64,000 bases of DNA. It comes from Halobaculum limi. Lineage in GTDB: Archaea > Halobacteriota > Halobacteria > Halobacteriales > Haloferacaceae. The notes under the pieces were generated by a model. The model was not told the DNA's origin and made no database searches. It was given only the letters and a program-made list of their open reading frames with translations. A program made the translations under genes and the position numbers. Position 1 is the stretch's first letter, and each line of letters begins with the position of its first letter. Positions 7,133-15,490 of this stretch are shown in pieces. The stretch covers positions 1,116,001 through 1,180,000 of the forward strand of contig NZ_CP120468.1 in the NCBI RefSeq assembly GCF_029490015.1. Reading direction: 5' to 3'.

Positions 7133-8164
7133 ATGAACGACGCGACGGTCGTCCGCGCCGTCGACGCCCGGAAACGATACGACGAGACGGTCGCACTCGA
7201 CGGCGTCTCGCTGTCGGTTCGCGAGGGCGAAGTGTTCGGCCTCATCGGGCCGAACGGCGCGGGCAAGACGACGCTCGTGCGCGCGCTCACCGGCACGACC
7301 GACGCCGACGGGACGCTGGAACTGTTCGGGACGCCCGCCCGCGAGTCCGACCGCTCGCGACTCGGTCTGCTCCCGCAGGAGTTCGGGCCGCCCGACCGCC
7401 TCACTGCCCGCGAGTTGGTCGCCTACTACGGCGGCCTCTACGACGAGTCGCGCCCCGTCGACGACGTCCTCGCGGACGTGGGCCTCGCCGCCGACACCTG
7501 GTACGAGCACCTCTCGGGCGGGCAGAAGCGCCGCGCCTGTGTCGCGACCGCCCTCGTCAACGACCCCGACGTGCTGTTTCTCGACGAACCGACGACGGGC
7601 ATCGACCCGGCTGGCCGGCGCTCGCTGTGGTCGCTGATCGAGTCGCTCGCGGACGGCGGCGTCACCGTCTTCCTCACGAGTCACTCGATGGAAGAGGTCG
7701 AGCGACTGGCCGACCGCGTGGGCCTGTTGCGCGACGGCGACCTCGTCGCGGTGGGGACGCCGGCCGAGTTGGTGGCCGACCACGGCGGCCCCACGCGACT
7801 GGTCGTCACCGGCCCGGCGGTGACCGCCGGCGCAGACCCACTCCGAGAGGCTGGATTCGCCGTCGAGGTGGGCGAGGAGGAACTCGTCGTCGGCGACGTG
7901 GCCCCCACCGATCTGGGAGCGGCGGTCACCGCTCTCGGCGACGCGGGCGTCGAGTACGACTCGCTGACGTGGACGGAACCGACGCTCGAAGACGTGTACC
8001 TCAGGCTGACGGGCGAGACGTTCGAGGGAGCGTACACGCCCGGCGCGAGCGCGGTACAGGCGACTGGCGGTGACGGCACCGAGGACGGTGCTTCCTCGAC
8101 CGCTGCCGACGATGCGTCCGGTGCTGCCGGTGGCGACGCCGCGACGACGGAGGTGGAACGATGA
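7133..8164 (+). CDS. ABC transporter ATP-binding protein
   Basis: The 343-residue ATPase subunit of an ABC-2 type exporter. It shows Walker A GPNGAGKTTL, Q-loop LLPQEF, signature LSGGQKRR, Walker B VLFLDEPTTGID and the switch His in TSHSMEE. After the ATPase core (about 1-220) there is a DrrA-like C-terminal region and a low-complexity Gly/Ala/Asp/Thr tail of about 35 residues. ATG at 7133 is preferred over GTG at 7127. The stop overlaps the permease start by ATGA, so the two form an operon. The cargo (drug, lipid or other) is unknown. Confidence 0.93.
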   Translation: MNDATVVRAVDARKRYDETVALDGVSLSVREGEVFGLIGPNGAGKTTLVRALTGTTDADGTLELFGTPARESDRSRLGLLPQEFGPPDRLTARELVAYYGGLYDESRPVDDVLADVGLAADTWYEHLSGGQKRRACVATALVNDPDVLFLDEPTTGIDPAGRRSLWSLIESLADGGVTVFLTSHSMEEVERLADRVGLLRDGDLVAVGTPAELVADHGGPTRLVVTGPAVTAGADPLREAGFAVEVGEEELVVGDVAPTDLGAAVTALGDAGVEYDSLTWTEPTLEDVYLRLTGETFEGAYTPGASAVQATGGDGTEDGASSTAADDASGAAGGDAATTEVER

Positions 8165-8940
8165 GTCGCGTCGGGCGGATTCGCGCGGAGACGGTCGCGG
8201 CCACGCGGTCGTTCCTCCGCCGCCGGACGGCGGTGTTCTTCACGTTCTTCTTCCCGCTCCTCCTCGTGCTCATCTTCGGCGTCCTCGTGCGGACGCAACC
8301 GGGCGGTGGCGGCCTGTTCGCGCAACCGGACGCCTACTACCTACCGGGGTATCTCGCGACGGTCGTGCTGTTCACGCCGCTGTCGCGTGTCGGCTCCGAA
8401 ATCGCCCGCCACCGCGACGGCCACCGCTTCGAGAAACTGGCGACGACGCCGCTGACCCGGGGAGAGTGGCTGCTGGCGCACACGCTCGTCAACGTCGGTG
8501 TCATCGGTCTCGCCTCGCTGTTGGTGTTCGCGCTCGTCACGCTCGTCACCGGCGCACAGATTCCCGTCTCCGCCGACCTGTTGTTGCTCGTCCCGTTCGT
8601 CGTCCTCGGCGTTGTGCTGTTTTGCGGCGTCGGCTCCGTCCTCGGGCGGGTGTCTGACACGCAAGACGGCGTCATCGCCGCCTCGAACTCGGTGGCGCTT
8701 CCCCTCCTCTTTCTCTCGGAGACGTTCGTCTCGCCAGACCTGCTCCCCGAGTGGTTCCTCCCGGTGGTGAATCTCTCGCCGCTCACCTACTTCGCTCGCG
8801 GCGTCCGTGCGCTCACGTTCGAAGCGCCGACGGGACCCGGACTGGCGGGGCTGAGTGCGGTCGGGAATCTGGCGATTCTGACGGCGTTGGCGCTCGTGGC
8901 GTTTGTCGTCGGCGCGGTCGCGGTGCCGCGCGGGGAGTGA
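8161..8940 (+). CDS. ABC-2 type transporter permease
   Basis: A 259-residue membrane subunit partnering the ATPase just upstream (4-base overlap). It has six hydrophobic segments, the first after a short basic N-terminus (RRRTAVFFTFFFPLLLVLIFGVLV). The late LPEWFLPVVNLSPLTYFARGVR segment is the usual ABC-2 membrane signature region. The pair would make a homodimeric exporter in the cell membrane. Confidence 0.92.
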   Translation: MSRVGRIRAETVAATRSFLRRRTAVFFTFFFPLLLVLIFGVLVRTQPGGGGLFAQPDAYYLPGYLATVVLFTPLSRVGSEIARHRDGHRFEKLATTPLTRGEWLLAHTLVNVGVIGLASLLVFALVTLVTGAQIPVSADLLLLVPFVVLGVVLFCGVGSVLGRVSDTQDGVIAASNSVALPLLFLSETFVSPDLLPEWFLPVVNLSPLTYFARGVRALTFEAPTGPGLAGLSAVGNLAILTALALVAFVVGAVAVPRGE

Positions 8941-9000
8941 CGCGTCGGGGGCGGATCGTGTCGGGGAAATGACTATTACGCCCACGGGAGAACGCTCGGT

Positions 9001-9567
9001 ATGGCCAACGACTTCCTCGACCGGTCCGTGCAGTACTACCGACGGTACGGACCTGGTCGGCTCCCGTTCGCTGGCCGCCGCGACGTCGGCGGCGGCTACG
9101 CCGGTGTCTACGCCGCGCTCGGCGGCTGCCTCCTGTTTGCCCTCGTGACGGCCGGCCTCGACCTCCTCAGCTTCGGGACGGGGTTCCTCGGAGTCGCAGC
9201 GCTGCTTGCACTCCCGTTCGTCCTCCCAGCGGCGTTCCTCGCGGGGGCCCTGACGTGGCGCGTCTTCCCGACGACTGTCCCCCGATTCGGCACGGTCGCC
9301 GGCGTCGTCGCCGCCACCCTCGCGTACGTCCTCGCGGGTACCGCCTTCGCGGTCGTGTTCGCAGTCGCCGAGACCGGCCGGACGGTCGGCACGACCGGCA
9401 AACTCGTCGCACCCGAAGTCGCTACGGGGGTGTTCGACGCGCTCGGATTCGGTGGACTCGTCGCACTCACGGCGCTGCTCGTCTCGGCGTGGCTTGTCGT
9501 CCCCATCGGTGCGCTAGTTGGGTCAGTTCACGAGCGAAGTCAGCGCGTCCACGCTGGCGCTCGGTAG
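9001..9567 (+). CDS. hypothetical membrane protein
   Basis: 188 residues with four strongly hydrophobic segments (about 36-58, 62-82, 98-122, 152-175) after a soluble N-terminus rich in Tyr and Arg. ACTATTAC about 21-30 bases before the ATG is a plausible TATA box, so it is probably transcribed apart from the ABC operon. No family, signal peptide or catalytic motif recognised. Confidence 0.75.
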   Translation: MANDFLDRSVQYYRRYGPGRLPFAGRRDVGGGYAGVYAALGGCLLFALVTAGLDLLSFGTGFLGVAALLALPFVLPAAFLAGALTWRVFPTTVPRFGTVAGVVAATLAYVLAGTAFAVVFAVAETGRTVGTTGKLVAPEVATGVFDALGFGGLVALTALLVSAWLVVPIGALVGSVHERSQRVHAGAR

Positions 9568-9635
9568 ACGTCCGAGGCGGGCTGGCTGTCGATTCGACCG
9601 GCGGCTGGGACGTCGACCGCCGGTTCGTACCGGAG

Positions 9636-10637
9636 CTATCGAACCGGCACGGTCCCGGCCGTCGCTGGCCGTTCGGCCAACTCGACCTCGATGGTCCGCG
9701 TGCCCGTTTCGTCCTCGCGGTACACCGACAGCGAGACGGTCGCGCCGGGTTCGCCGTGGAGGATGAGGTGCCGGACGAGTTCCTCGTGCGTTCGGACCGG
9801 TTCGTCGTCCGCGGCCACGACGATGTCGCCGCCGACGGGTATCTCGCGGTCGCCGAGGACAGCCGTTCGGCTACACGCTCGGAGGCCATCGTCGCCGCCG
9901 GCGGGGCCGCGCTTGCCGATGTCGACGACGAGGACGCCGCCCGTCTCCGCGAGGCCGTTCGCCTCCGCGACGACGGGCGTCACGTCCATCGTCCGCACCC
10001 GGAGGTACGGGTGGCGGTAGAGGCCGTCGGCGATGAGCGTCGGGACGACCCGCCGGATCAGCCGCGCCGAGATGGCGAAGCCGATGTTGTCGCCACCTTT
10101 CGCACGGTTGACGCCGATGACTTCGTACCTGCCGTCGGCGGTCGCAGCCACGAGGGGGCCACCGGAGTTCCCGGGATTGATCGCGGCGTCCGTCTGCACC
10201 ACATCGGGGACGGCGAACCCGCCGTGCATCGGCATCGAGCGGTTGACGCCCGAGACGATGCCAGCCGTAATCGACCCGTCGAGTCCCATCGGGTTCCCGA
10301 GTGCGGCGACCGGCCGCCCCGGAATCGACTCCTCGGTCGCGATGGGCAACGGTGCGGCGTCCATCCGGGGCACCTCGACCACCGCGAGGTCGGTGTAGGC
10401 GTCGACGCCGACGACCGTCCCCTCTAGCCACGACCCGTCTGCGAAGCGGACACGAACCGTCCGCCGGTCACCGACGACGTGGTCGTTCGTGACGACGTGC
10501 GCTTCGTCGTAGACGAACCCCGATCCCGCCCCTCGCGTCTCACCGCCGCCGTCGGCGTACACCGAGACGACGGAGGGAACGACGCTCCGATACAGTTCTT
10601 CGTAGTCGGGACCGCTCGCTCCCGTCTGCGTCTCCAT
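9636..10637 (-). CDS. HtrA/Deg-type serine protease (S1C)
   Basis: A 333-residue trypsin-fold protease with the full HtrA triad: His53 (VTNDHVVG), Asp83 (YTDLAVVEV) and Ser158 (NPGNSGGP). A C-terminal PDZ-like region follows (about 235-325), containing VLGDREIPVGGDIVVAADDEPV. No signal peptide, Tat motif or membrane anchor is visible at the chosen start, so the enzyme appears cytoplasmic. ATG at 10637 is chosen because a CATATCACC box lies about 23-31 bases upstream; the longer frame adds about 50 basic, unlikely residues. The likely role is protein quality control. Confidence 0.92.
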   Translation of the reverse strand: METQTGASGPDYEELYRSVVPSVVSVYADGGGETRGAGSGFVYDEAHVVTNDHVVGDRRTVRVRFADGSWLEGTVVGVDAYTDLAVVEVPRMDAAPLPIATEESIPGRPVAALGNPMGLDGSITAGIVSGVNRSMPMHGGFAVPDVVQTDAAINPGNSGGPLVAATADGRYEVIGVNRAKGGDNIGFAISARLIRRVVPTLIADGLYRHPYLRVRTMDVTPVVAEANGLAETGGVLVVDIGKRGPAGGDDGLRACSRTAVLGDREIPVGGDIVVAADDEPVRTHEELVRHLILHGEPGATVSLSVYREDETGTRTIEVELAERPATAGTVPVR

Positions 10638-10803
10638 CACCTCGGGGAAGTGTCGGGCGGTGATATGGCGCTCGCGGTTGGGTGTATGGCTCGCCCACAC
10701 GAATCCAGTCGTTCGGTTTCGTCGCGATTTCCGCGCGCTCGTGGGGAGTCTCGATTTGACCCCGAACCGAGCGACTGCGCGGCGAGACCCGCGCATCCAC
10801 CGG

Positions 10804-10810
10804 TTTTATT
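10804..10810 (+). promoter_or_regulatory. TATA box of the KDPG aldolase gene
   Basis: TTTTATT lies 25-31 bases before the ATG at 10835, the spacing expected for a leaderless haloarchaeal transcript. It sits in the 197-base divergent gap between this gene and the HtrA-type gene. Confidence 0.6.
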
Positions 10811-10834
10811 CTCCACCCGAATCGTTACTCGGGT

Positions 10835-11476
10835 ATGAGTACGAGTGATGCGTTCGCGGCGATGCGCGAGTCGGGTATCGTCGCGGTGATGCGCGGTGCG
10901 GAGCCGGAGACGGTCGTCGACACGGCCGAAGCGCTCGTCGCCGGCGGCGTGACGGCGCTGGAAGTGACTGCCGACACCGCGGGCGCGACCGAGATGATTG
11001 CGACGCTCTCGGAGGAACTGGGCGACGACGTCCTCGTCGGCGCGGGGACCGTCCTCGATTCGGAGACCGCACGGGCGGCTATCGCCGCCGGCGCGGAGTT
11101 CGTCGTCTCTCCGTCCTTCGACGCGGGCGTCGTCGAGACGTGCAACCGCTACGGCGTGCTGTGTGCGCCGGGCGTGATGACGCCGACGGAGGCCGTCGAG
11201 GCGTACGAGGCCGGTGCGGATATGGTGAAAGTGTTCCCCGCGAAGACGGTCGGCCCGTCACACGTCGCCGCGCTGAAGGGGCCACTCGGCCACATCGACA
11301 TTATGCCGACCGGCGGCGTCTCGCCCGACAACGCCGCCGACTACATCGAGGCGGGCGCGACGTGCGTCGGTGCTGGGTCGGCGCTGGTCGACCGCGAGTT
11401 GGTCGACGCCGGCGACTTCGACGCCATCACCGAGCGTGCGGAGACCTTCCGCACGGTCATCGAGGACGCGCGATAA
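10835..11476 (+). CDS. kdgA: KDPG aldolase (2-dehydro-3-deoxyphosphogluconate aldolase)
   Basis: A 213-residue class I aldolase of the bacterial KDPG/KHG type, cleaving 2-keto-3-deoxy-6-phosphogluconate to pyruvate and glyceraldehyde 3-phosphate. The Schiff-base Lys132 lies in MVKVFPAK, the catalytic Glu43 in ALEVTAD, and the phosphate loop is MPTGGVSPDN. Haloarchaea use this step in their semi-phosphorylative Entner-Doudoroff pathway. No other gene of the pathway is adjacent. The paralogue acting on 2-keto-4-hydroxyglutarate cannot be excluded by sequence. Confidence 0.93.
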   Translation: MSTSDAFAAMRESGIVAVMRGAEPETVVDTAEALVAGGVTALEVTADTAGATEMIATLSEELGDDVLVGAGTVLDSETARAAIAAGAEFVVSPSFDAGVVETCNRYGVLCAPGVMTPTEAVEAYEAGADMVKVFPAKTVGPSHVAALKGPLGHIDIMPTGGVSPDNAADYIEAGATCVGAGSALVDRELVDAGDFDAITERAETFRTVIEDAR

Positions 11477-11492
11477 GCGGGACGCACGCCGA

Positions 11493-11738
11493 CTACTCCT
11501 TCTCGTCGGACGAATCGAGCCTATAGTCCGCCGGATCGTACTCGTCGGTCAGCGAGAGGACAAGTAGCGCCCCGAACGCGACGAGCGACGCGTAGAACGG
11601 GTCGAACCGGACCGGCCCAATAGTTGCGACGTGGGCCCCCGGACGCGACAGTAGCACTGTCGCCGACAGGCCGCAGACGCCGACGACCGGGTAGAGGTAG
11701 TGGTGGAGGCGAGTCAGGGCTCGTAGCGCAGACGGCAC
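11493..11738 (-). CDS. small hypothetical membrane protein
   Basis: 81 residues from a GTG start, with two hydrophobic segments (about 14-32 and 45-62) and an acidic tail ending DSSDEKE. It converges with the KDPG aldolase gene with a 16-base gap. Codon use matches real genes in the window. No family recognised. Confidence 0.6.
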   Translation of the reverse strand: MPSALRALTRLHHYLYPVVGVCGLSATVLLSRPGAHVATIGPVRFDPFYASLVAFGALLVLSLTDEYDPADYRLDSSDEKE

Positions 11739-11845
11739 ACCCGCTCGTTCGTCGCCGGCGACACAAGTGTCTGACTGCTGTCCACACTGGCGACACGGTC
11801 ACTCTCGACCCGAAAGGATTCGGCCCCGGCGGACGAGCGCCGTGT

Positions 11846-12211
11846 ATGTCTCACCCTGGCGGCCTCGTCTTCTTCCGCACTGCGAACCGCGACCGTGTCG
11901 TCGACTGGTACTGCGAGACGGTCGGCGCGACCGTGTGGCTCGAACAGCCTGGCTGTACCATCCTCGACCACGGCGGCTTCCGCTTCGGCTTCTGTGAGGT
12001 GGACGACGAGGCGGACACCGAAACCGAGGGTATTCTCACGTTCGTCTACGACGACCGCGCCGGCGTCGACCGGATGCACGACCGCGTCGGTGACGCCGCC
12101 CGCGAGGACCCGCACGTCAACGAGCGATACGACATCTACCAGTTCTTCGCGGACGACCCCGACGGACGTACCGCGGAGTTCCAGACGTTCCTCCACGAGT
12201 TGCCCGAGTGA
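11846..12211 (+). CDS. VOC (glyoxalase/bleomycin-resistance fold) family protein
   Basis: A 121-residue single-module protein of the vicinal oxygen chelate superfamily. It begins GGLVFFRTANRDRVVDWYCETVGATVWLE, has a FRFGFCEVDD strand in the middle and ends DPDGRTAEFQTFL, where the Glu is the usual metal ligand of the fold. Members range from lyases to dioxygenases and antibiotic-binding proteins, so substrate and reaction are open. Start at ATG 11846; the upstream open frame lacks conservation. Confidence 0.87.
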   Translation: MSHPGGLVFFRTANRDRVVDWYCETVGATVWLEQPGCTILDHGGFRFGFCEVDDEADTETEGILTFVYDDRAGVDRMHDRVGDAAREDPHVNERYDIYQFFADDPDGRTAEFQTFLHELPE

Positions 12212-12232
12212 GGTCCGACCGACCGCGGGCGC

Positions 12233-12748
12233 TCACTCGCCGGACTCCACCCGGTGGACCGAGTCTTCGGTCACCCAGTAGACCCACGTCTGCGTAAAGT
12301 AGTCGGCGTGCACGACGGTCGACGTGCCGGTGCCGTTCTCCCGTGGCCCGCCGCCGGTGTTGGAGTAGGCCGTGCAGGTGACGACCGCGCGCCACGCACC
12401 CGACTCGCGGGTGACCGAGTCGACCTCACACTCGGCGTCGACCTCGGTGGTGTCGTCGTACCACAGCGAGTTGTAGACGTAGCGGTACTCGGTGGTGTTC
12501 ACGAACTCGCGGACGCTCGACTCGGTAAGCGTCTCGGGCCGATCCGGGCGTTTCTTCGGGCCGTCCGGCCAGTCGAGCGGCGTGCCCGGAACGGTCGTCG
12601 CGGACGCAGCGGTCGAGGTGGCCGCGTCGGGCGATGCCTCGGTCGGAGAGTCGGTCGGCGTCGACGGCCCGCCGGGCGTGGAGACGCATCCGGCAGTCAC
12701 GAGAAGGAGGGCCGTCGCCGCCGCGAGGAGGGCGCTGCGGGGACGCAT
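12233..12748 (-). CDS. putative lipoprotein
   Basis: 171 residues with an N-terminal signal (RSALLAAATALLLV) ending in the lipobox VTAGC, so the protein is probably lipid-anchored outside the cell. A Ser/Thr/Pro/Ala-rich linker (about 22-60) follows, then an 80-residue domain with two cysteines (CEVDS and VTCTAY) that may form a disulfide. The linker is typical of glycosylated haloarchaeal surface lipoproteins. Function unknown. Confidence 0.82.
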   Translation of the reverse strand: MRPRSALLAAATALLLVTAGCVSTPGGPSTPTDSPTEASPDAATSTAASATTVPGTPLDWPDGPKKRPDRPETLTESSVREFVNTTEYRYVYNSLWYDDTTEVDAECEVDSVTRESGAWRAVVTCTAYSNTGGGPRENGTGTSTVVHADYFTQTWVYWVTEDSVHRVESGE

Positions 12749-12790
12749 CGATCGGACCTCCCGTGACGCCCGTAAAGTGCCTTGTGGGGG

Positions 12791-13534
12791 TCAGTCAGCG
12801 TCGACGACGGGAATGTCGACCGCGCGGCCACGGTCGCTGGTCGCGTCGGTGTCGAGACGCCGGATGCGGTCTGCGGTCACGTCCGCGCCGGGCGAGTAGT
12901 GGAGGATGGGGTCATCCGTCGGTTCGGCAAAGCCGTTAGCCGCGAACAGGTCGTTTGTCCGTACCTCCCACTCCGCAGGCGCAAGCGGCCACGGATCGTG
13001 GTCGATGTCGCCGTAGTAGATGGTGCCGCGGCCCTCTGTGTAGAAGCGGTAGTTCTCGACGAGGAACGCCTCCAGACTCCCCGGTTCGGGCGTGACTGCC
13101 TCGCCGGTCGGCCAGTACGTCGCGTCGAAGTCGGCCGGGTGGTCGCGCCGACCCGTCCGTTCACTCCTGACGCGAACCCGGTCGCCGTCGCGCGTCACGT
13201 CCATCGACGCGCGGTAGTACGGCAGTCGAAACAGCGACCGCGCGACGCCGACGCCGACGGGGTCGGCGGCATCGAGGCTGAAGAAGTACACCCCGCTCAC
13301 GTCGCCGTCCGTGACGTACGTACGGAGGTTGAGTTCGGGGAACGACAGGCCGACGGGCGACCCACGCGGGCGAATGTCGGTCATATCGAACGGGACGACG
13401 CCGAGGTACGCGTCGCCGTCGTACGTCGCCACCGAGAGGGGATCTGGCAGGCGGGCGGCGACCGTCTCGGGGTCGACGGCCCAGTGGGCGAACAGGGCGT
13501 CGCGCCACCGCATCGACAGCAGGCGTCGCTTCAT
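12791..13534 (-). CDS. DUF2071 (YqjF-like) protein
   Basis: 247 residues. The N-terminal MRWRDALFAHWAVDPETVAARLP and the following SFPELNLRTYV and GVYFFSLDA strings are typical of the DUF2071/YqjF family, related to the acetoacetate-decarboxylase-like fold. No catalytic lysine can be assigned with confidence. The frame runs on upstream into the divergent lipoprotein gene, which is rejected as an extension. ATG at 13534 is chosen and ATG at 13513 is possible. Function of the family is not established. Confidence 0.85.
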   Translation of the reverse strand: MKRRLLSMRWRDALFAHWAVDPETVAARLPDPLSVATYDGDAYLGVVPFDMTDIRPRGSPVGLSFPELNLRTYVTDGDVSGVYFFSLDAADPVGVGVARSLFRLPYYRASMDVTRDGDRVRVRSERTGRRDHPADFDATYWPTGEAVTPEPGSLEAFLVENYRFYTEGRGTIYYGDIDHDPWPLAPAEWEVRTNDLFAANGFAEPTDDPILHYSPGADVTADRIRRLDTDATSDRGRAVDIPVVDAD

Positions 13535-13621
13535 ATGGGAAGAACGGGCCGCACAGTGAAGGGTCAAACGGCCTTTTGAGCGTACCGAGCAATTACGGAG
13601 AGGGGCGTGGAAGCGGGTCGT

Positions 13622-14515
13622 ATGCGACGTGGTCCACTCGCGGTCGTGTGTCTCGCCCTCCTCGTCGTCCTCGCCGGGTGTGCCGGCGCGGGCGGCGGTT
13701 CGAACGCCGCCGACGGCGGCGCAGACGTCGGGGCTACCGGTGGTAGCGAAGCCGCCGCGGAGTCGACGCCCGCAGACGCCTCCGCCGGCGGTGACGACGG
13801 TGCCGGCGGCGTGAACGCACAGGTACAGAATCGCGCCATCATCTACGAAGCGACGGTCGAACTCCGAGTCGAGAACTTCTCGACCGCCCGGTCGTCGCTC
13901 GTCGCCCTCGCGAACGACCGCGGCGGCTACGTCGGAAGCACGAACCAGGTCGTCCGCGGCGAGGGCAACCAGACGTGGACCGAGGGCCGCATCGTCCTCC
14001 GAATTCCGTCGGGCAACTACTCGGGGGCCGTCGAGGGGGTCAGAGGCACCGGCGAGGTGCGCTCGTTCGACGAGTCGACGCGCGACGTGACCAACCAGGT
14101 GGTCGATCTGGAGGCGCGACTGGAGAGCCTCCGCGCCGAACGCGACCGCCTGCGTGAACTGTACGACGAGGCCAACGACACCGAGGACGTCCTCGCGGTC
14201 CAGCGGGAACTCTCGGACGTGCAAACCGAAATCGAGCGCACGGAGGCACAACTCCAGAACCTGGAGCGACAGGTCGCCTACTCGACCATCGTGGTCGAAC
14301 TGCGGGAGCCACGGCCTGACTACGAACCGCCCGAGCAGAGTCAGTGGTACGACACGCCCGTGACCGAGGCGTTTCTCGAATCGGTCAACGGCGTCATCGT
14401 CCTCGGCCGAGGGTTGATCGTCGTGACGGCGTACGCTCTGCCGTACCTCGCGGTCCTCGCGGTGCCGGCGCTCGGTGGGGTGCTCGGCTTCCGCTACCTC
14501 CGGAATCGACCGTAG
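13622..14515 (+). CDS. DUF4349 lipoprotein with coiled coil
   Basis: 297 residues. The N-terminal signal ends in the lipobox VVLAGC. A Gly/Ala/Asp-rich linker (about 22-70) leads to the DUF4349 domain (about 75-265): IIYEATVELRVENF, a TNQVV core, and a long coiled coil (about 160-225) with repeated Leu and Glu/Arg. A C-terminal membrane helix (about 265-290) ends in basic residues. It would be anchored at both ends on the outer face of the membrane. The family role is unknown. Confidence 0.88.
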   Translation: MRRGPLAVVCLALLVVLAGCAGAGGGSNAADGGADVGATGGSEAAAESTPADASAGGDDGAGGVNAQVQNRAIIYEATVELRVENFSTARSSLVALANDRGGYVGSTNQVVRGEGNQTWTEGRIVLRIPSGNYSGAVEGVRGTGEVRSFDESTRDVTNQVVDLEARLESLRAERDRLRELYDEANDTEDVLAVQRELSDVQTEIERTEAQLQNLERQVAYSTIVVELREPRPDYEPPEQSQWYDTPVTEAFLESVNGVIVLGRGLIVVTAYALPYLAVLAVPALGGVLGFRYLRNRP

Positions 14516-14555
14516 CGCAGCGAGTCACTCGCCGCCGCTTGCGACGTCGTGACGC

Positions 14556-15380
14556 TCACTCGGTCGCGTGCGCCGGAAGCGACTCGACGAGTGCGTCCAG
14601 CGTCTCCTCGTCGACCGCGCCGACGTAGTAGCCGTCCGTGCTCGTGGAGACGACGCCAGCCTCACTCGCGAGCAGTTCGCCCGCTTCCTGTTCGAACGGG
14701 TCGGGATACGCACAGACGATGCCAGCGATGCTCCCCCGGGCGAGCAGCCCCCAGTCGACACACGGCGACCACGTCTCGAGTACCCGTTTACAGCGCTCTG
14801 TCAGCGCCGTGCGGACCGCCCGCGTCTCCGCGTGGAGGGCGTCGTCGCGGACGGCGGGCAGGCCGACCACCAGCGAGACAGTCGAACGGTCCAGCGGGCG
14901 GTCCCGCGGCGTCGTCGTCAGCGGGTCGCCGTCGAGCGTCGCGCCGTCGCCCTGTACCGCCACGTAGCAGTCGTCGACAAGCGGTTCGTAGATGGCCGCC
15001 ACGAGCGTCTCGTCGTCGACGCGCGCCGCCGCCGCCGTCGCGATGGAGGGGTAGTCGATGGCGTAGTTGTTCGTCCCGTCCAACGGGTCGACGACCCACT
15101 CGACGGGCCCCTCGCCCGGCCGCCCGGACTCCTCGCCGTGCAGCGAGTGGGTCGGGAAGTCCTCGTGGATGCGGTCGAACACGCGTCGTTCGGCCGCCTC
15201 GTCGGCCTCCGCTTTCACGTCGTCCGTCTGGAAGTCACCGACCGTCCCGCCGTCGCGAAACCGCTCGGCGAGGTAGTCGCCGGCTGCCCGCACCGCCGCC
15301 TCCGCCGTCGCGGTGAGCGCCTCGGGCGTCGGCACGCCCGACCGCTCCCACGCGTCGGCGTCGACACGCTCGTCGTTCAT
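14556..15380 (-). CDS. inositol monophosphatase / fructose-bisphosphatase family enzyme
   Basis: A 274-residue Mg-dependent sugar-phosphate phosphatase. The metal-binding residues are visible: Glu83-Glu84 in HGEESG, Asp98 and Asp101 in WVVDPLDGTNNY, and a CVDWGLLARG motif near the C-terminus in the place of the family WDxAAG. Archaeal members often hydrolyse both inositol-1-phosphate and fructose-1,6-bisphosphate, so the substrate is not settled. Start at ATG 15380; the longer upstream frame has no family similarity. It overlaps no neighbour. Confidence 0.92.
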   Translation of the reverse strand: MNDERVDADAWERSGVPTPEALTATAEAAVRAAGDYLAERFRDGGTVGDFQTDDVKAEADEAAERRVFDRIHEDFPTHSLHGEESGRPGEGPVEWVVDPLDGTNNYAIDYPSIATAAAARVDDETLVAAIYEPLVDDCYVAVQGDGATLDGDPLTTTPRDRPLDRSTVSLVVGLPAVRDDALHAETRAVRTALTERCKRVLETWSPCVDWGLLARGSIAGIVCAYPDPFEQEAGELLASEAGVVSTSTDGYYVGAVDEETLDALVESLPAHATE

Positions 15381-15490
15381 ACCGACGAGTGTGCCTGTCA
15401 CCGCTTTGAGACCGTCGGTTCGCGAGTCGACTCCCGGCCGAGGCAACCGGATGGCGAACGTATTTCCGGCGGCGACCGAACCCACGGAGC

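Noticed and set aside
10835-11476. A complete Entner-Doudoroff operon around the KDPG aldolase
   Set aside because: The neighbours are an HtrA-type protease and a small membrane protein; no kinase or dehydratase of the pathway is present in the window.
12791-14251. An N-terminal extension of the DUF2071 gene over the DUF4349 gene
   Set aside because: The extra codons are a reverse shadow of the DUF4349 lipoprotein, whose lipobox and family pattern are clear. The family N-terminus begins at 13534.
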